From Chloroflexota bacterium (lineage in GTDB: Bacteria; Chloroflexota; Anaerolineae; Anaerolineales; Villigracilaceae), in NCBI GenBank assembly GCA_016866215.1, contig VGNE01000009.1:1-64000 (forward strand): DNA of 64,000 nucleotides, given 5' to 3'. The position numbers and the translations under genes are program-made. The notes under the pieces were generated by a model. That model made no database searches. It had not been told where the DNA came from and saw nothing but the letters and a program-made list of their open reading frames with translations. Each line of letters opens with the position of its first letter. Positions within the stretch are counted from its first letter, which is position 1. Of the stretch, positions 1-9,168 are shown piece by piece.

Positions 1-123
1 CGGCGCGATAAAAGTCTCTTCCGTTTGGGACTCGATTGGCTAAAGTACGCATTGAAGCATTCGCTAGACTTTCAACCCGTCTTCCTTTTTAGCCTGCCAG
101 AGGTACCAACTCATGTACGGTAG
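1..123 (+). CDS. C-terminal end of an unidentified protein (cut by window start)
   Basis: Frame 1 is open from the first base to TAG at 121-123 and gives 40 residues. It is rich in aromatic and basic residues (RLGLDWLKYALKH) and ends PEVPTHVR. The style loosely recalls the C-terminus of IS4/IS701-type transposases, but 40 residues are too few to decide. No other frame is open over the whole stretch. It precedes cofD by 62 bases that contain a perfect 24-base palindrome. Confidence 0.45.
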   Translation, partial: RRDKSLFRLGLDWLKYALKHSLDFQPVFLFSLPEVPTHVR

Positions 124-145
124 AGAAAAAGATATTATGGAAATC

Positions 146-169
146 TCAACGTTTAACGTTAAACGTTGA
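146..169. repeat. 24-bp perfect palindrome upstream of cofD
   Basis: The 24 bases are fully self-complementary and built from AACGTT units (core TTAACGTTAA). A related AACGTT run lies at about 17600-17616, just upstream of the molybdenum enzyme gene. It sits 16 bases before the cofD start, so it could affect cofD expression or be a member of the dispersed short repeats. Confidence 0.75.
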
Positions 170-185
170 ACATTCGAATCCACTT

Positions 186-1121
186 ATGAAAATCGTAGCC
201 CTCGCGGGCGGAGTCGGTGGCGCGAAACTTGCGCACGGGCTTGCCCAAATCCTTGCACCCGAAGAATTGACCATCATCGTCAACACCGGCGATGACTTTG
301 AACATTTCGGCATGTATATTTGTCCCGACTTGGATACAGTCTGCTATACGCTGGCGGGGTTAGCCAACCCCGAAACAGGCTGGGGACGTGTAAACGAATC
401 ATGGAATACGATCTCGAACATAGAAAAACTTGGTGGACCCGCATGGTTCCGCCTGGGCGATCAGGATATAGCCACACATCTTGAAAGAACAAGAAGATTA
501 AAGGAAGGTCAATCTCTTTCGCAAATTACAAGGGACTTTTGTAATGCTTGGGGAATTAAACATACAATCTTGCCAATGTCTGATTCACCCGTGCAGACAA
601 TCGTGGATACGGATGAAGGCGAGTTAGCCTTTCAGGAATATTTTGTTCACAGGCGCTGTGAGCCGAGAGTCAAAGGCTTTCGGTTCGACGGAATCCAAGT
701 CGCTGAGCCAGTTATCGGCGCGCGCGAAGCGATTGAATCGGCGGAAGCAATTGTCATTTGCCCGTCGAATCCCTGGGTGAGTGTGGATCCGATTCTGCGA
801 GTTATCGCCCTCATCCCTGTCCCGCGAAGCGTCCCAAGGGGAGAAGGAAAGAAGATTATCGCGGTTTCGCCCATCATCGCCGGAAAGACGGTTAAAGGGC
901 CAGCGGCGAAAATGTATGCGGAATTGGGAATTGAGCCATCGGCATTGGCGGTGGCGGAGCATTATCGAGGCTTGTTGAGCGGATTTGTGTTAGATGACCT
1001 GGATGCACATTTGTCAGATAATATTGAAACAAAAACATTAGTGACGAATACCATTATGAATTCAAATTCAGACCGCGCCCGATTGGCGAGGGTTGTGCTA
1101 CACTTCATCGGGAGTTTATAA
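186..1121 (+). CDS. cofD: 2-phospho-L-lactate transferase CofD (coenzyme F420 synthesis)
   Basis: CofD joins the activated lactyl-type phosphate donor made by CofC to the deazaflavin Fo, giving F420-0, in the cytoplasm. The 311-residue protein has the family's N-terminal loop GGVGGAK (residues 8-14), NTGDD (33-37) and DLDTV (48-52), which bind Fo and the donor, and the conserved CPSNPWVS stretch in the middle. Length is normal for the family. The gene is followed two bases later by cofC, so the two are surely co-transcribed. The Fo synthase and the CofE ligase are not in this window. Identification is confident. Confidence 0.95.
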   Translation: MKIVALAGGVGGAKLAHGLAQILAPEELTIIVNTGDDFEHFGMYICPDLDTVCYTLAGLANPETGWGRVNESWNTISNIEKLGGPAWFRLGDQDIATHLERTRRLKEGQSLSQITRDFCNAWGIKHTILPMSDSPVQTIVDTDEGELAFQEYFVHRRCEPRVKGFRFDGIQVAEPVIGAREAIESAEAIVICPSNPWVSVDPILRVIALIPVPRSVPRGEGKKIIAVSPIIAGKTVKGPAAKMYAELGIEPSALAVAEHYRGLLSGFVLDDLDAHLSDNIETKTLVTNTIMNSNSDRARLARVVLHFIGSL

Positions 1122-1123
1122 AT

Positions 1124-1738
1124 ATGACACTTTGGGCGATTGTCCCTGTTAAGCCATTGCGACGAGGAAAATCCCGTTTGGCTGGAATGTTAACTGAAGA
1201 TGAAAGAACTGTATTAAACCAAGAACTTTTGGAGCGGACATTAATAACCCTGTCCAGCTTGAAAGAGTTGGATCAAGTTTTAGTAGTGAGCCGCGACCCA
1301 CACGCGTTGACGATAGCTCGCAACCATGGCGCGAAGACTGTCCAGGAAGACGGTCAACCGCACTTGAATACGGCACTTGCGCGCGCAACGGTTGTGGCAC
1401 AAATCCATGCCACACAAGGCGTTTTGATCCTGCCGGCAGATTTACCTTTGCTTACCCAGGAAAATGTGCTTACATTAATTGACCGCGCAGGGAAACCGCC
1501 GGTGGTCGTGATCGCGCCAGACAGGCACGGCAAAGGAACAAATGCATTGCTCATGGTTCCAGCTGGGCAAATAGAATATGATTTTGGCAAGGGTTCCTTC
1601 AAACGTCATTGCGACCGCGCAATAAAATCCGGCGCAAGACTGGAGATCGTCGAATTACCGTCGCTTGGTTTGGATTTGGACCTGCCGGAAGATTTGGAAA
1701 TGATACGTAAATTGGAAATGAGGAAAGTGCAAGGATGA
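1124..1738 (+). CDS. cofC: 2-phospho-L-lactate guanylyltransferase CofC
   Basis: CofC uses GTP to activate 2-phospholactate or phosphoenolpyruvate for transfer by CofD. The 204-residue protein has the nucleotidyltransferase start WAIVPVKPLRRGKSRL (about residues 4-19), the metal-binding LPADLPLL (103-110) and DRHGKGTNAL (133-142), typical of CofC. It begins two bases after the cofD stop. Its stop codon lies in the first copy of an AAGGATGA repeat that continues downstream to about 1780. Confidence 0.94.
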   Translation: MTLWAIVPVKPLRRGKSRLAGMLTEDERTVLNQELLERTLITLSSLKELDQVLVVSRDPHALTIARNHGAKTVQEDGQPHLNTALARATVVAQIHATQGVLILPADLPLLTQENVLTLIDRAGKPPVVVIAPDRHGKGTNALLMVPAGQIEYDFGKGSFKRHCDRAIKSGARLEIVELPSLGLDLDLPEDLEMIRKLEMRKVQG

Positions 1739-1787
1739 ACGCTCCGCGTAAAGGATGAAGGCTGAATGATGAAGGATGAAAAAATCC
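1731..1787. repeat. Degenerate short tandem run (GGATGAA units) at the end of cofC
   Basis: GGATGA occurs at about 1733, 1753 and 1773 with related GAATGATGAA between. The first copy supplies the cofC stop codon TGA (1736-1738). The run fills most of the gap before the next gene and resembles other short-period runs in this window. Confidence 0.6.
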
Positions 1788-1828
1788 AGGCATCATTAAA
1801 TAAATGTTGATTCACAAGGAGAAAAACA

Positions 1829-2827
1829 ATGACCGAACGTGTTGCCCTCTACCTGCAAGATTCGCACGACCTGCGAGACGGATTGGATTACGCCAAATAC
1901 GCAGAGGAAAAAGGTTTTGAAGCCGTATGGCAAGCCGAGAGTCGTTTGGTGCGCGATGCAATCGTGCCAATGGCTGCTTATGCGGCGGTGACCAATCGAA
2001 TCAAGGTCGGTTCAGGCGTGATCAACAACTGGACGCGCAATATCGGATTGCTTGCCGCCACTTTCCTAACCCTGGATGATCTTGCCCCAAATCGCATCAT
2101 CTGCGGAATCGGTGCCTGGTGGGATCCTCTGGCGAAGAACGTCGGCATTGACCGCAAGAAACCCCTGCTTGCCATGCGCGAAACCGTTGAAGTAATGCGC
2201 CGCCTGCTTAATATGGAACGCGTCACCTTTCACGGCGAATTCCACCATGTAGACGGCATCGAACTGGATGTGGTGCATGGGCGCCGCGAACCGCGCAACG
2301 TGCCGATCATGATCGGCGCAACCGGCGACTTGATGATGGAAATGACAGGCGAGATCGCCGATGGCTGCGTGATGAATTATTGCGTTGCGCCTGAATACAA
2401 TGAAAAGGCGCTTGAACTGCTTGAAAAAGGCACCAAAAAAGCTGGACGTAAAATCGAAGACATTGATCGTCCCCAATTGATCGTCTGCTCTGTGGACGAA
2501 GACCACGACAAAGCAATTGAGTACACCAAAGAATTGCTTTGCCAATACCTTGCCCAGCAGCCGCACATTGCCAAGGCTTCGAATGTTTCGTCGGAAGTCA
2601 TCAACAATATCCAGTCCACTTTGGGTTGGCCCGCCACAAAGGAACAGATCAACAAAGCCAAACACTTCGTCCCCGATGAATTGGTTCACAAGATCACCGC
2701 CTCAGGCACACCCGCAGAAGCGCGCGCCAAAGTGGCAGAGTATACAAAGCGTGGATGCACTTGTCCCATTTTGTATCCTGTCGGCGGGAATTTCAAATTG
2801 TTGATTGATACGTTCGCGCAGGAGTAA
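1829..2827 (+). CDS. LLM-class F420-dependent oxidoreductase (luciferase-like TIM barrel)
   Basis: The 332-residue protein belongs to the bacterial luciferase-like superfamily, whose F420 branch uses reduced F420 for hydride transfer. Seen in the sequence are the N-terminal strand with [12 protein letters not shown], the [12 protein letters not shown] segment after the second strand, GIGAWWDP, and the [10 protein letters not shown] strand. The C-terminal [19 protein letters not shown] helix is typical of methylenetetrahydromethanopterin reductase-like members. A good ribosome site (AAGGAG, 1817-1822) precedes ATG. Its position after cofDC supports F420 rather than FMN as cofactor. The substrate cannot be told. 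Confidence 0.88.
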   Translation: MTERVALYLQDSHDLRDGLDYAKYAEEKGFEAVWQAESRLVRDAIVPMAAYAAVTNRIKVGSGVINNWTRNIGLLAATFLTLDDLAPNRIICGIGAWWDPLAKNVGIDRKKPLLAMRETVEVMRRLLNMERVTFHGEFHHVDGIELDVVHGRREPRNVPIMIGATGDLMMEMTGEIADGCVMNYCVAPEYNEKALELLEKGTKKAGRKIEDIDRPQLIVCSVDEDHDKAIEYTKELLCQYLAQQPHIAKASNVSSEVINNIQSTLGWPATKEQINKAKHFVPDELVHKITASGTPAEARAKVAEYTKRGCTCPILYPVGGNFKLLIDTFAQE

Positions 2828-2834
2828 GTTTACT

Positions 2835-2934
2835 CGTTTGGCGCGGGTCTCCCGACCCGCGCCAAACGGGAAGAAAATCACTTTCCTAGCGATTTTCTTC
2901 CTTGCAACAGCCGCGTCACTTGACGCGGTTTTTT
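2835..2934 (+). terminator. Three successive hairpins ending in a T-tract
   Basis: First a 15-bp perfect stem (2835-2849 with 2854-2868, loop TCCC), then a 10-bp stem (2870-2879 with 2891-2900), then CCGCGTCA-CT-TGACGCGG (2911-2928) followed by six T (2929-2934). The third is a classic intrinsic terminator for the F420 gene group; the first, GC-rich one looks more like a repetitive palindrome. Confidence 0.8.
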
Positions 2935-2960
2935 GTAAGTGCTATTCTTCATGCTACTAG

Positions 2961-2974
2961 ACTGACCAGTCGGT
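2961..2974. promoter_or_regulatory. Candidate TetR operator upstream of the regulator gene
   Basis: ACTGAC-CA-GTCGGT is an imperfect inverted repeat (five of six positions paired) ending 8 bases before the ATG at 2983. TetR-family proteins usually bind such palindromes in their own promoter, so autoregulation is likely. Whether it also controls the overlapping men genes is inference. Confidence 0.55.
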
Positions 2975-2982
2975 TTATAAAT

Positions 2983-3612
2983 ATGACAGATGCCTCCCCC
3001 ATCCCCACACAAGAAACCCGCGAACGAATTCTCGAAGCGGCGGTTAAGGTTTTCGCCACCAAAGGGTATCACGATACCAAAGTGGACGATATTGTCAGCG
3101 AGTCGAGAACTTCCAAAGGTTCGTTCTATTTTTATTTTCCCAGTAAGCAGGATATTTTCCTCGCGCTGGTGGATACGTTCGCAGAACTGCTCGAAAGCAG
3201 ACTCCGCGCCCGCATCGACTCTGAGACATCCGGCATGGCGCGCCTTGATCTGGCATTGCACGTTTGCCTGGAAACCTTCGGTCAATATCGCGGGTTGGCA
3301 AAGATCGCATTCGTGCAAGCCACCGGGCTTGGACTCGCGTTCGAAGAAAAACGACGGGCAGTTAACGATAGATTCATCGAAATCATTAAAAACAATCTCG
3401 ACGAAGCCGTCGCAGAAGGAAGCATCCCCGCATTGGATACGGAAGTAGCCGCATGCGCATGGATGGGCGCGCTTAACGAGATCATCCTGCGTTGGGTGTA
3501 TACGGGGCAGCCCGACCCAATCCGCACACTGCCTGCTTTACGAAAATTATTACTGCAAAGCGTTGGCGTACCCCTCAAAACAAAATCCGCTGCAAACGGA
3601 GATGGGATTTGA
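2983..3612 (+). CDS. TetR/AcrR family transcriptional regulator
   Basis: Start set at ATG 2983; the frame runs further up, but that part overlaps the terminator. The 209-residue protein has the TetR N-terminal helix-turn-helix, with RERILEAAVKVFATKGY, then VDDIVSESRTSKGSFYFYF (recognition helix) and SKQDIFLALV. The rest is an all-helical ligand domain with no recognisable ligand. Its TGA stop overlaps the TTG start of menF by three bases, so translation is coupled and the regulator is the first gene of the men operon. A palindrome at 2961-2974 is the probable operator. The effector is unknown. Confidence 0.9.
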   Translation: MTDASPIPTQETRERILEAAVKVFATKGYHDTKVDDIVSESRTSKGSFYFYFPSKQDIFLALVDTFAELLESRLRARIDSETSGMARLDLALHVCLETFGQYRGLAKIAFVQATGLGLAFEEKRRAVNDRFIEIIKNNLDEAVAEGSIPALDTEVAACAWMGALNEIILRWVYTGQPDPIRTLPALRKLLLQSVGVPLKTKSAANGDGI

Positions 3613-4952
3613 ACCACATTGTCAATTACACGATTCCCTGTCAGCCTTACCCTTTGACAGAGTTTTTACGCTTTGGCTCTGGTTGGGAGCGTTTTTACTT
3701 TGAAAGCGATCAATCTCCGCTGGCAATTGCCGGGTTGGGGATTACCGCTCAAATTTCCCGAACTGACTTCAACCGTTTCACAAACCTCTCGCAAGATCTT
3801 CGGGAATTTTTTCAGCGCGTCACCGTGGTGAACAACTCTGACGATTCTCCGCGCGGAACGCGTCCCGTACTTCTCGGAGGCGGATCATTTTTTGCGGAAA
3901 TGGAGCCCGGCGAATGGGATTCTTTTCCGCAAGCCGCGCTGGTACTTCCACATTATGCGTTGATCCGCGCCAACGGCAGATATACCTTTTCAGTAAACCT
4001 GGAGTTGACTGAAACCGAAACCATTGCAAGCGCATCCCGGCGCGCTCGCATGGAAGCCGAAACCTTCCTTGCTCAATTGGAGTCTGCCGTGCTCCCAACT
4101 TCATCCATTCCCGATGAAATCACCACAAATGAAACATCGCGCGAGATTTGGCAAAATACCATCCGCGACTCAGTTGAAATGATCCATCAAGGCGAATTAA
4201 AAAAAGTAGTCATGGCGCGACCCGTGCAAGTCAATGGGAATCGCTCGATAGATGTCCCTGCATTATTGGAGAGTCTTGGCGAATCGTGTCCATCCTGTTT
4301 CCGCTTCCTGTTTGAATTTTCGCCCATGACAATATTTGCAGGCGCGACGCCCGAAAGACTGGTGTCTGTATCTGGCGCGAAATTCACCACCGCCGCGATT
4401 GCGGGTTCCATCCACCGCAGTGATTTTCCCGCCGAAGATGAAGCGCTAGGACAGCAGCTCATCGAAAGCCAAAAAGACCAAAGCGAACATTCCTTCGTAA
4501 AAGATGAAATTTGTGCCCGTCTTGAAAATCTTGTCGCCAGCCTGCAAGTTGACGCTGCGCCGCGGCTGCTGCGCCTGCCAAACATCCAACACCTGTGGAC
4601 TCACATCGAAGGCACACTGCACCCGAACCAAAGCGTTTTGGATTTGGTCGCTGCCCTGCATCCCACACCTGCTGTCGGCGGCGTGCCAGGCGAAGCGGCC
4701 CTGCAGCTCATCCATCAGCTTGAAGGATTCGAGCGAGGCTGGTATGCGGGTCCCGTTGGCTGGGTAGACGCAGATGGGAACGGCGATTTTGTCGTAGCGA
4801 TCCGCTCCGGGTTATTCCGCGGGGACACCGCGACCCTGTTCGGCGGCGCAGGCATCGTCGCGGACTCTGATCCAGACAAAGAGTGGGAAGAGACCGGCTT
4901 GAAAATCCAATTTTTGCTGGACGCCACGCGAAGCGAGGCAGAACTGGCATGA
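3609..4952 (+). CDS. menF: Isochorismate synthase MenF
   Basis: Converts chorismate to isochorismate, the first committed step of menaquinone synthesis. I place the start at TTG 3609, which has GGAGA (3598-3602) upstream and overlaps the tetR stop; the longer frame runs back through tetR and is unlikely. The 447-residue protein carries the chorismate-binding fold with TPERLVSVSG, AGSIHRSDFPAEDE, KDQSEHSFVKDEI, HPTPAVGGVPG and WYAGPVGWVDADGNGDF near the C-terminus. These distinguish the MenF/EntC group, and the men neighbours decide for MenF. It ends ATGA-overlapped with menD. Confidence 0.93.
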   Translation: MNHIVNYTIPCQPYPLTEFLRFGSGWERFYFESDQSPLAIAGLGITAQISRTDFNRFTNLSQDLREFFQRVTVVNNSDDSPRGTRPVLLGGGSFFAEMEPGEWDSFPQAALVLPHYALIRANGRYTFSVNLELTETETIASASRRARMEAETFLAQLESAVLPTSSIPDEITTNETSREIWQNTIRDSVEMIHQGELKKVVMARPVQVNGNRSIDVPALLESLGESCPSCFRFLFEFSPMTIFAGATPERLVSVSGAKFTTAAIAGSIHRSDFPAEDEALGQQLIESQKDQSEHSFVKDEICARLENLVASLQVDAAPRLLRLPNIQHLWTHIEGTLHPNQSVLDLVAALHPTPAVGGVPGEAALQLIHQLEGFERGWYAGPVGWVDADGNGDFVVAIRSGLFRGDTATLFGGAGIVADSDPDKEWEETGLKIQFLLDATRSEAELA

Positions 4953-6736
4953 ACACCGCCAATCGCAACACACTTTGGGCGGGAATTTTCGTCTCCGAGT
5001 TGGAAAAATCGGGGCTTGATTCGGTTTGCATCGCGCCCGGCTCGCGCTCCACGCCGCTGACAATTGCATTTTCTGAAGCGCGCGGAATTCGCATCCACAC
5101 CCACAGCGATGAACGTTCAGCGGCTTATTTTGCGCTCGGGCTTGCGCGCGCCAGCCGCAAACCTGTCGCGCTCGTCTGCACTTCCGGCACGGCGGCGGCA
5201 AATTTTTTTCCCGCAATCGTCGAAGCCAATTACGGCGAAGTGCCGCTGCTCGTTCTCACCGCTGATCGTCCCGCCGAACTGCGTGAAAGCGGCGCGAACC
5301 AAACCATTGACCAGATAAAACTCTTCGGTGATCACGTCCGCTGGTTTGTGGATGTCCCCCCTCCCGAACCAAATTTCTCCCCCCACCTTTTTCGCTACCT
5401 GCGCAGTCTCGCCGCCCGCGCCTGGGAGACATCCCAATCGCCTCTGCCCGGCGCAGTCCATTTGAATTTTCACTTTCGCAACCCGCTTGAGCCAGTTGAC
5501 ATTCCAACGGATCGCCCTTCCTGGATGAATGACTCGTTTCTTTCCGCGCTGGAAACTGCTCCCGCGCAGGTGACATTTTCTCGTCCCCAACTTTTCCCTG
5601 CCGCAGAGCAAACCGACTTCCTCGCTCAAGCCATCTCCTCCTCCCCACGCGGACTCATTGTCTGCGGCCCGCGCTGCCCTGACGGAGATTTCCCCGCCAA
5701 ACTAACAGAACTTGCCACACGTATTGGCTATCCCATTTTGGCTGATTCACTATCGGGGTTACGCTTCGGCGCGCACGTTAACGAATCCATCCTCGGCGGC
5801 TACGATACCTTTCTTCCATTCGCAGGCAAATCCCTTCGCCCGCAAATAATTCTCCGCTTCGGTGACTTGCCCACAAGCAACGCGCTCGCAGATTATCTCG
5901 ACAGCTTCGACAATGTGCCGCAAATCCACATCTCCGAAACCAAACGCTGGCGCGATGACCGTTTCCGCGTCACACATTCGATATGGGTGGATCCGCTATT
6001 ATTGTGCGAGTCATTGCTTACCCATGCTCCTGCTCCCACCGCCAAGAGCAAGCGGGACTGGCTATCAAAGTGGACAAGACTCGAAAACACAGTCTGGGAT
6101 GAAGCCAGCGCGATCCGCGCAGAATCAGATTTCGAGGGCGGCATCCTGCCAGATGTGTTCGATAAACTCCCAGCGGACAATGGGCTTTTCGTCGCCAACA
6201 GCCTGCCCGTACGTCACTTCGACCAATTCACGCGTCCCGCATCCAAGCCCCTGCGCGTCTTCGCCAATCGCGGCGCGAGCGGAATTGACGGCACGCTTTC
6301 AAGCGCGCTCGGCGCAGCCGCGCATTTACCCGGATTAGTTTTCGTCACCGGCGATTTATCTTTTTATCACGACATGAACGGACTGCTTGCGTTCTCGCGC
6401 AGCAATATCCGCGCAACGATCGTAGTCATCAACAACAACGGCGGCGGAATTTTCCAGCGCCTGCCGATTTCAAAATTCGAGCCGCCATTCAACGAGTTAT
6501 TTGTCGCACCGCACGGGCTGACCTTTGAACACGCCGCAAAACTTTACGACATTGATTACATTCAAACCAAACGCCTTTCGCTCGCATCCGCGCTTAACAC
6601 TGCACTCACATTAGGGCGCTCAACCATCATTGAAATTCCCAGCGACGCGGCAAAGTTTGAGCAATTGAGGAAAGAATTGAATCGGCGCGTGGCGGAGAGG
6701 ATAGACACGGAAACACGAAAACACGTAGACAGGTAG
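4949..6736 (+). CDS. menD: SEPHCHC synthase MenD (thiamine diphosphate enzyme)
   Basis: Adds the succinyl semialdehyde unit from 2-oxoglutarate to isochorismate, with ThDP and a divalent metal. ATG 4949 overlaps the menF stop (ATGA). The 595-residue protein shows IAPGSRSTPLTIAF, HSDERSAAYFALG (with the ThDP-activating Glu), TSGTAAANFFPA, DRPAELRESGANQTIDQ, NRGASGIDGTLSSALGAA, and the metal/ThDP site GDLSFYHDMNGLL...NNNGGGIFQRLP. The C-terminus (RIDTETRKHVDR) is encoded by a run of short CACGNAAAC/GTAGACAG repeats that continues into the gap to menB. Confidence 0.95.
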   Translation: MNTANRNTLWAGIFVSELEKSGLDSVCIAPGSRSTPLTIAFSEARGIRIHTHSDERSAAYFALGLARASRKPVALVCTSGTAAANFFPAIVEANYGEVPLLVLTADRPAELRESGANQTIDQIKLFGDHVRWFVDVPPPEPNFSPHLFRYLRSLAARAWETSQSPLPGAVHLNFHFRNPLEPVDIPTDRPSWMNDSFLSALETAPAQVTFSRPQLFPAAEQTDFLAQAISSSPRGLIVCGPRCPDGDFPAKLTELATRIGYPILADSLSGLRFGAHVNESILGGYDTFLPFAGKSLRPQIILRFGDLPTSNALADYLDSFDNVPQIHISETKRWRDDRFRVTHSIWVDPLLLCESLLTHAPAPTAKSKRDWLSKWTRLENTVWDEASAIRAESDFEGGILPDVFDKLPADNGLFVANSLPVRHFDQFTRPASKPLRVFANRGASGIDGTLSSALGAAAHLPGLVFVTGDLSFYHDMNGLLAFSRSNIRATIVVINNNGGGIFQRLPISKFEPPFNELFVAPHGLTFEHAAKLYDIDYIQTKRLSLASALNTALTLGRSTIIEIPSDAAKFEQLRKELNRRVAERIDTETRKHVDR

Positions 6737-6773
6737 ACAGGTAAACAACGGAACAGGCAACACGCAACACGAA
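6701..6773. repeat. Short tandem run spanning the menD stop
   Basis: Units such as ACACGGAA, ACACGAAA, GTAGACAG (twice) and GTAAACA follow each other from inside menD to 8 bases before the menB start. A close relative is found inside the molybdenum enzyme gene at 20041-20113, where the same words appear in both orientations. Confidence 0.65.
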
Positions 6774-6784
6774 GCAGAGGAATT

Positions 6785-7612
6785 ATGAACTGGATCAAAG
6801 TCAAAGACTATCAAGACATCACCTATCACAAAGCGAACGGCATGGCGCGCATCGCCTTCAACCGGCCCGAAGTGCGTAATGCCTTCCGCCCCGACACGAT
6901 CAACGAAATGATCGAGGCGTTTGAAAATGCATGGGAAGACACACGCGTCGGTGTGATATTGCTCACCGGCAACGGCCCCGCCAAAGATGGAAAATATTCC
7001 TTCTGCTCCGGCGGTGACCAGAAAGTACGCGGCAACGCCGGCTACGTTGGCAAGGATGGCGTGCCGCGCCTGAACGTGCTAAGACTTCAACGCATCATCC
7101 GTAGTATGCCCAAACCGGTCATCGCGCTCGTGGCAGGCTACGCCATCGGCGGCGGACATGTATTACACGTTATCGCGGATTTAACCATCGCCGCTGACAA
7201 CGCAATTTTCGGGCAAACCGGCCCCAAAGTCGGCTCGTTCGACGGCGGGTTCGGGTCATCCTATCTGGCGCGTATCGTCGGGCAGAAAAAAGCGCGCGAG
7301 ATCTGGTATCTCTGTCGCCAATACAATGCCCGGGAAGCGCTCGATATGGGACTTGTCAACACTGTTGTGCCAGTGGAGAAACTCGAAGAAGAAGGAATTG
7401 CATGGGCGCAGGAAATCCTTGAAAAAAGTCCGCTCTCCATTCGCAGCCTGAAATCCGCATTCAACGCCGAGCTCGACGGGCAGGCAGGTTTGCAGGAATT
7501 GGCAGGCAATACTACCATGCTCTTCTATATGTCTGAAGAAGGGCAGGAGGGCCGCAACGCCTACAACGAAAAACGCAAACCGAACTTCCGCAAATATCCC
7601 TGGCTGCCGTAA
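6785..7612 (+). CDS. menB: 1,4-dihydroxy-2-naphthoyl-CoA synthase MenB
   Basis: Crotonase-fold ring closure of o-succinylbenzoyl-CoA. The 275-residue protein has the oxyanion-hole motifs [12 protein letters not shown] and [12 protein letters not shown], the MenB segment [21 protein letters not shown], and the C-terminal FRKYPWLP signature typical of MenB. It starts 48 bases after menD with AGAGGA upstream of ATG and lies between menD and menE, so function is well supported. Confidence 0.96.
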   Translation: MNWIKVKDYQDITYHKANGMARIAFNRPEVRNAFRPDTINEMIEAFENAWEDTRVGVILLTGNGPAKDGKYSFCSGGDQKVRGNAGYVGKDGVPRLNVLRLQRIIRSMPKPVIALVAGYAIGGGHVLHVIADLTIAADNAIFGQTGPKVGSFDGGFGSSYLARIVGQKKAREIWYLCRQYNAREALDMGLVNTVVPVEKLEEEGIAWAQEILEKSPLSIRSLKSAFNAELDGQAGLQELAGNTTMLFYMSEEGQEGRNAYNEKRKPNFRKYPWLP

Positions 7613-7683
7613 GCCGGATTGGCAACACCGCACTGGCGTACGGCGCAAGTGTCCGACTTACATCGTGTGGAGAAATAATTTCA

Positions 7684-9168
7684 ATGAACGATTGGCTCGC
7701 CGAACGCGCCGCTCAAAAACCTGACGCCCCAGCGCTTGAATTCATGGGGCAAAAATGGAATTATGAATTCCTCAACAATTGGGTCGAGGCTCTTGTTGAT
7801 GGATTCAAAAAGCGTGAAATAAATAAAGGGGCGCGCATCGGCATTTACCTTTCCAATCAACCTGTATATGTTGCGCTCATCCATGCGCTTGCCCGCATCG
7901 GCGCAGTGGCGGTTCCGCTCAACACGCGCCTTGCGCAAGCCGAACTCGAATGGCAGATTCAACAAAGCCAATGCGAGTTCCTCGTTTGCAATCAGGATTT
8001 CTTTTTAAGTGGATCGGAACTGATCGGAAGCGAAGAGCGGATTCTTGTCTCGGATGATTTTCCTACGCCTCAGCACGCTGCGCGTCCCGCGCGGACTCGT
8101 TCCGAGCTTAGGCCTGATTCTGTTCAAGGGATATTTTTCACCTCCGGAACAACCGGCTTCCCCAAAGGCGCCATGCTCACCTTTGACAATCACCACGCCA
8201 GCGCGCTTGCCTCTGCGGAGCGACTCGGCCTTGATCCGCGTGACCGCTGGCTGTTGACCATGCCGCTTTATCACATCGGCGGCATGGCCATTGTCTTTCG
8301 CGCGGCGATCTACGGAATCACCATTGTCCTTCATTCAGGTTTTGACGTGGACGCAGTTCATCACGCGCTCATGTATGAAAATATCACACACGTCTCACTT
8401 GTCCCAACCATGCTCCATCGCCTACTGGAAAAATATCCCGATTTCAAGCCATCGCCATCTTTGCGCGCAATTTTATTGGGAGGCGCAGGCGCGCCCGCCA
8501 GCCTGCTTGAAAAAGCCATCACGCTCAATTTACCCATCGCATTAACTTATGGATTAACAGAAGCCGCCTCGCAAGCCGCAACTTCCACGCCCGAGCAGAC
8601 CCGCGCAAAACCCGGCAGTGTCGGCAAACCACTGCAAGGCACAATCATTAGCATCGTGGACGAATCTGGCAAATCGCTTCCAAATGGAGAAGTCGGAGAG
8701 ATTGTAGTTAGCGGAAAAACGGTTATGCGAGGTTATCTTGGTAAGTCACGCTTGCGAAGTCCCCGTAGGGGGAAGCGTGACCTACATACTGGCGACATTG
8801 GCTATCTTGATACCGATGGCGACTTGTGGATACTCACGCGCCGCATCGATCTGATCGTCAGCGGCGGCGAGAATGTGTATCCCGAAGAAGTGGAGCGTGC
8901 ATTGATGAAACACCCCGCAGTGAGCGAAGCCTGCGTCGTTGGCGTGCCTGATCTCGAATGGGGACAATCGGTCGCGGCGGCTGTCGTTTTGCACGGAGCA
9001 TGTGACGGGGAGACTCTGATTCGGTTTTTGCGCGAACAGGTCGCGGGTTATAAAGTTCCGAGGCAGATCGTTTTTGTCGAATCCCTGCCGCACACTGCGT
9101 CAGGTAAATTAATGCGCGCTAAATGTGCCGCGACACGCTTCGCGATGTCGCAGACCAACCCGACATAA
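7684..9168 (+). CDS. menE: o-Succinylbenzoate-CoA ligase MenE
   Basis: ANL-family AMP-forming ligase that makes o-succinylbenzoyl-CoA. The 494-residue protein has the P-loop FFTSGTTGFPKGAML, TYGLTEAASQAATS, the hinge GDIGYLDTDGDLW, RIDLIVSGGENVYPEEVE and the C-terminal catalytic lysine in LPHTASGKLMRAKC. Three parts look like inserted or substituted palindromic elements: PQHAARPARTRSELR before the P-loop (8068-8112), KSRLRSPRRGKRDLH just before the hinge (8745-8781), and the last residues TRFAMSQTNPT (9130-9168). All core motifs are intact, so the enzyme is probably active. Confidence 0.92.
   Translation: MNDWLAERAAQKPDAPALEFMGQKWNYEFLNNWVEALVDGFKKREINKGARIGIYLSNQPVYVALIHALARIGAVAVPLNTRLAQAELEWQIQQSQCEFLVCNQDFFLSGSELIGSEERILVSDDFPTPQHAARPARTRSELRPDSVQGIFFTSGTTGFPKGAMLTFDNHHASALASAERLGLDPRDRWLLTMPLYHIGGMAIVFRAAIYGITIVLHSGFDVDAVHHALMYENITHVSLVPTMLHRLLEKYPDFKPSPSLRAILLGGAGAPASLLEKAITLNLPIALTYGLTEAASQAATSTPEQTRAKPGSVGKPLQGTIISIVDESGKSLPNGEVGEIVVSGKTVMRGYLGKSRLRSPRRGKRDLHTGDIGYLDTDGDLWILTRRIDLIVSGGENVYPEEVERALMKHPAVSEACVVGVPDLEWGQSVAAAVVLHGACDGETLIRFLREQVAGYKVPRQIVFVESLPHTASGKLMRAKCAATRFAMSQTNPT
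8068..8112. repeat. In-frame palindromic element 1 in menE
   Basis: Arms CCTCAGC (8068-8074) and GCTTAGG (8106-8112) pair with one mismatch; the centre holds the self-complementary GTCCCGCGCGGAC. It encodes an Arg-rich low-complexity loop just before the ATP-binding P-loop. Confidence 0.55.
8745..8781. repeat. In-frame palindromic element 2 in menE
   Basis: Perfect 9-bp arms GTCACGCTT (8745-8753) and AAGCGTGAC (8773-8781), with an inner CCCC-GTA-GGGG hairpin (8761-8771). The translated piece KSRLRSPRRGKRD stands where ANL ligases normally have a variable loop before the LHTGD motif, and the frame is kept. Confidence 0.75.

Noticed and set aside
164-190. TTCGAATCCAC, resembling a tRNA T-arm before cofD
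   Set aside because: No acceptor, anticodon or D arms can be formed around it; no tRNA found elsewhere in the window.
2066-2689. 207-codon open frame antisense to the F420 oxidoreductase gene
   Set aside because: No ribosome site, composition of a shadow frame, and the plus-strand gene is certain.
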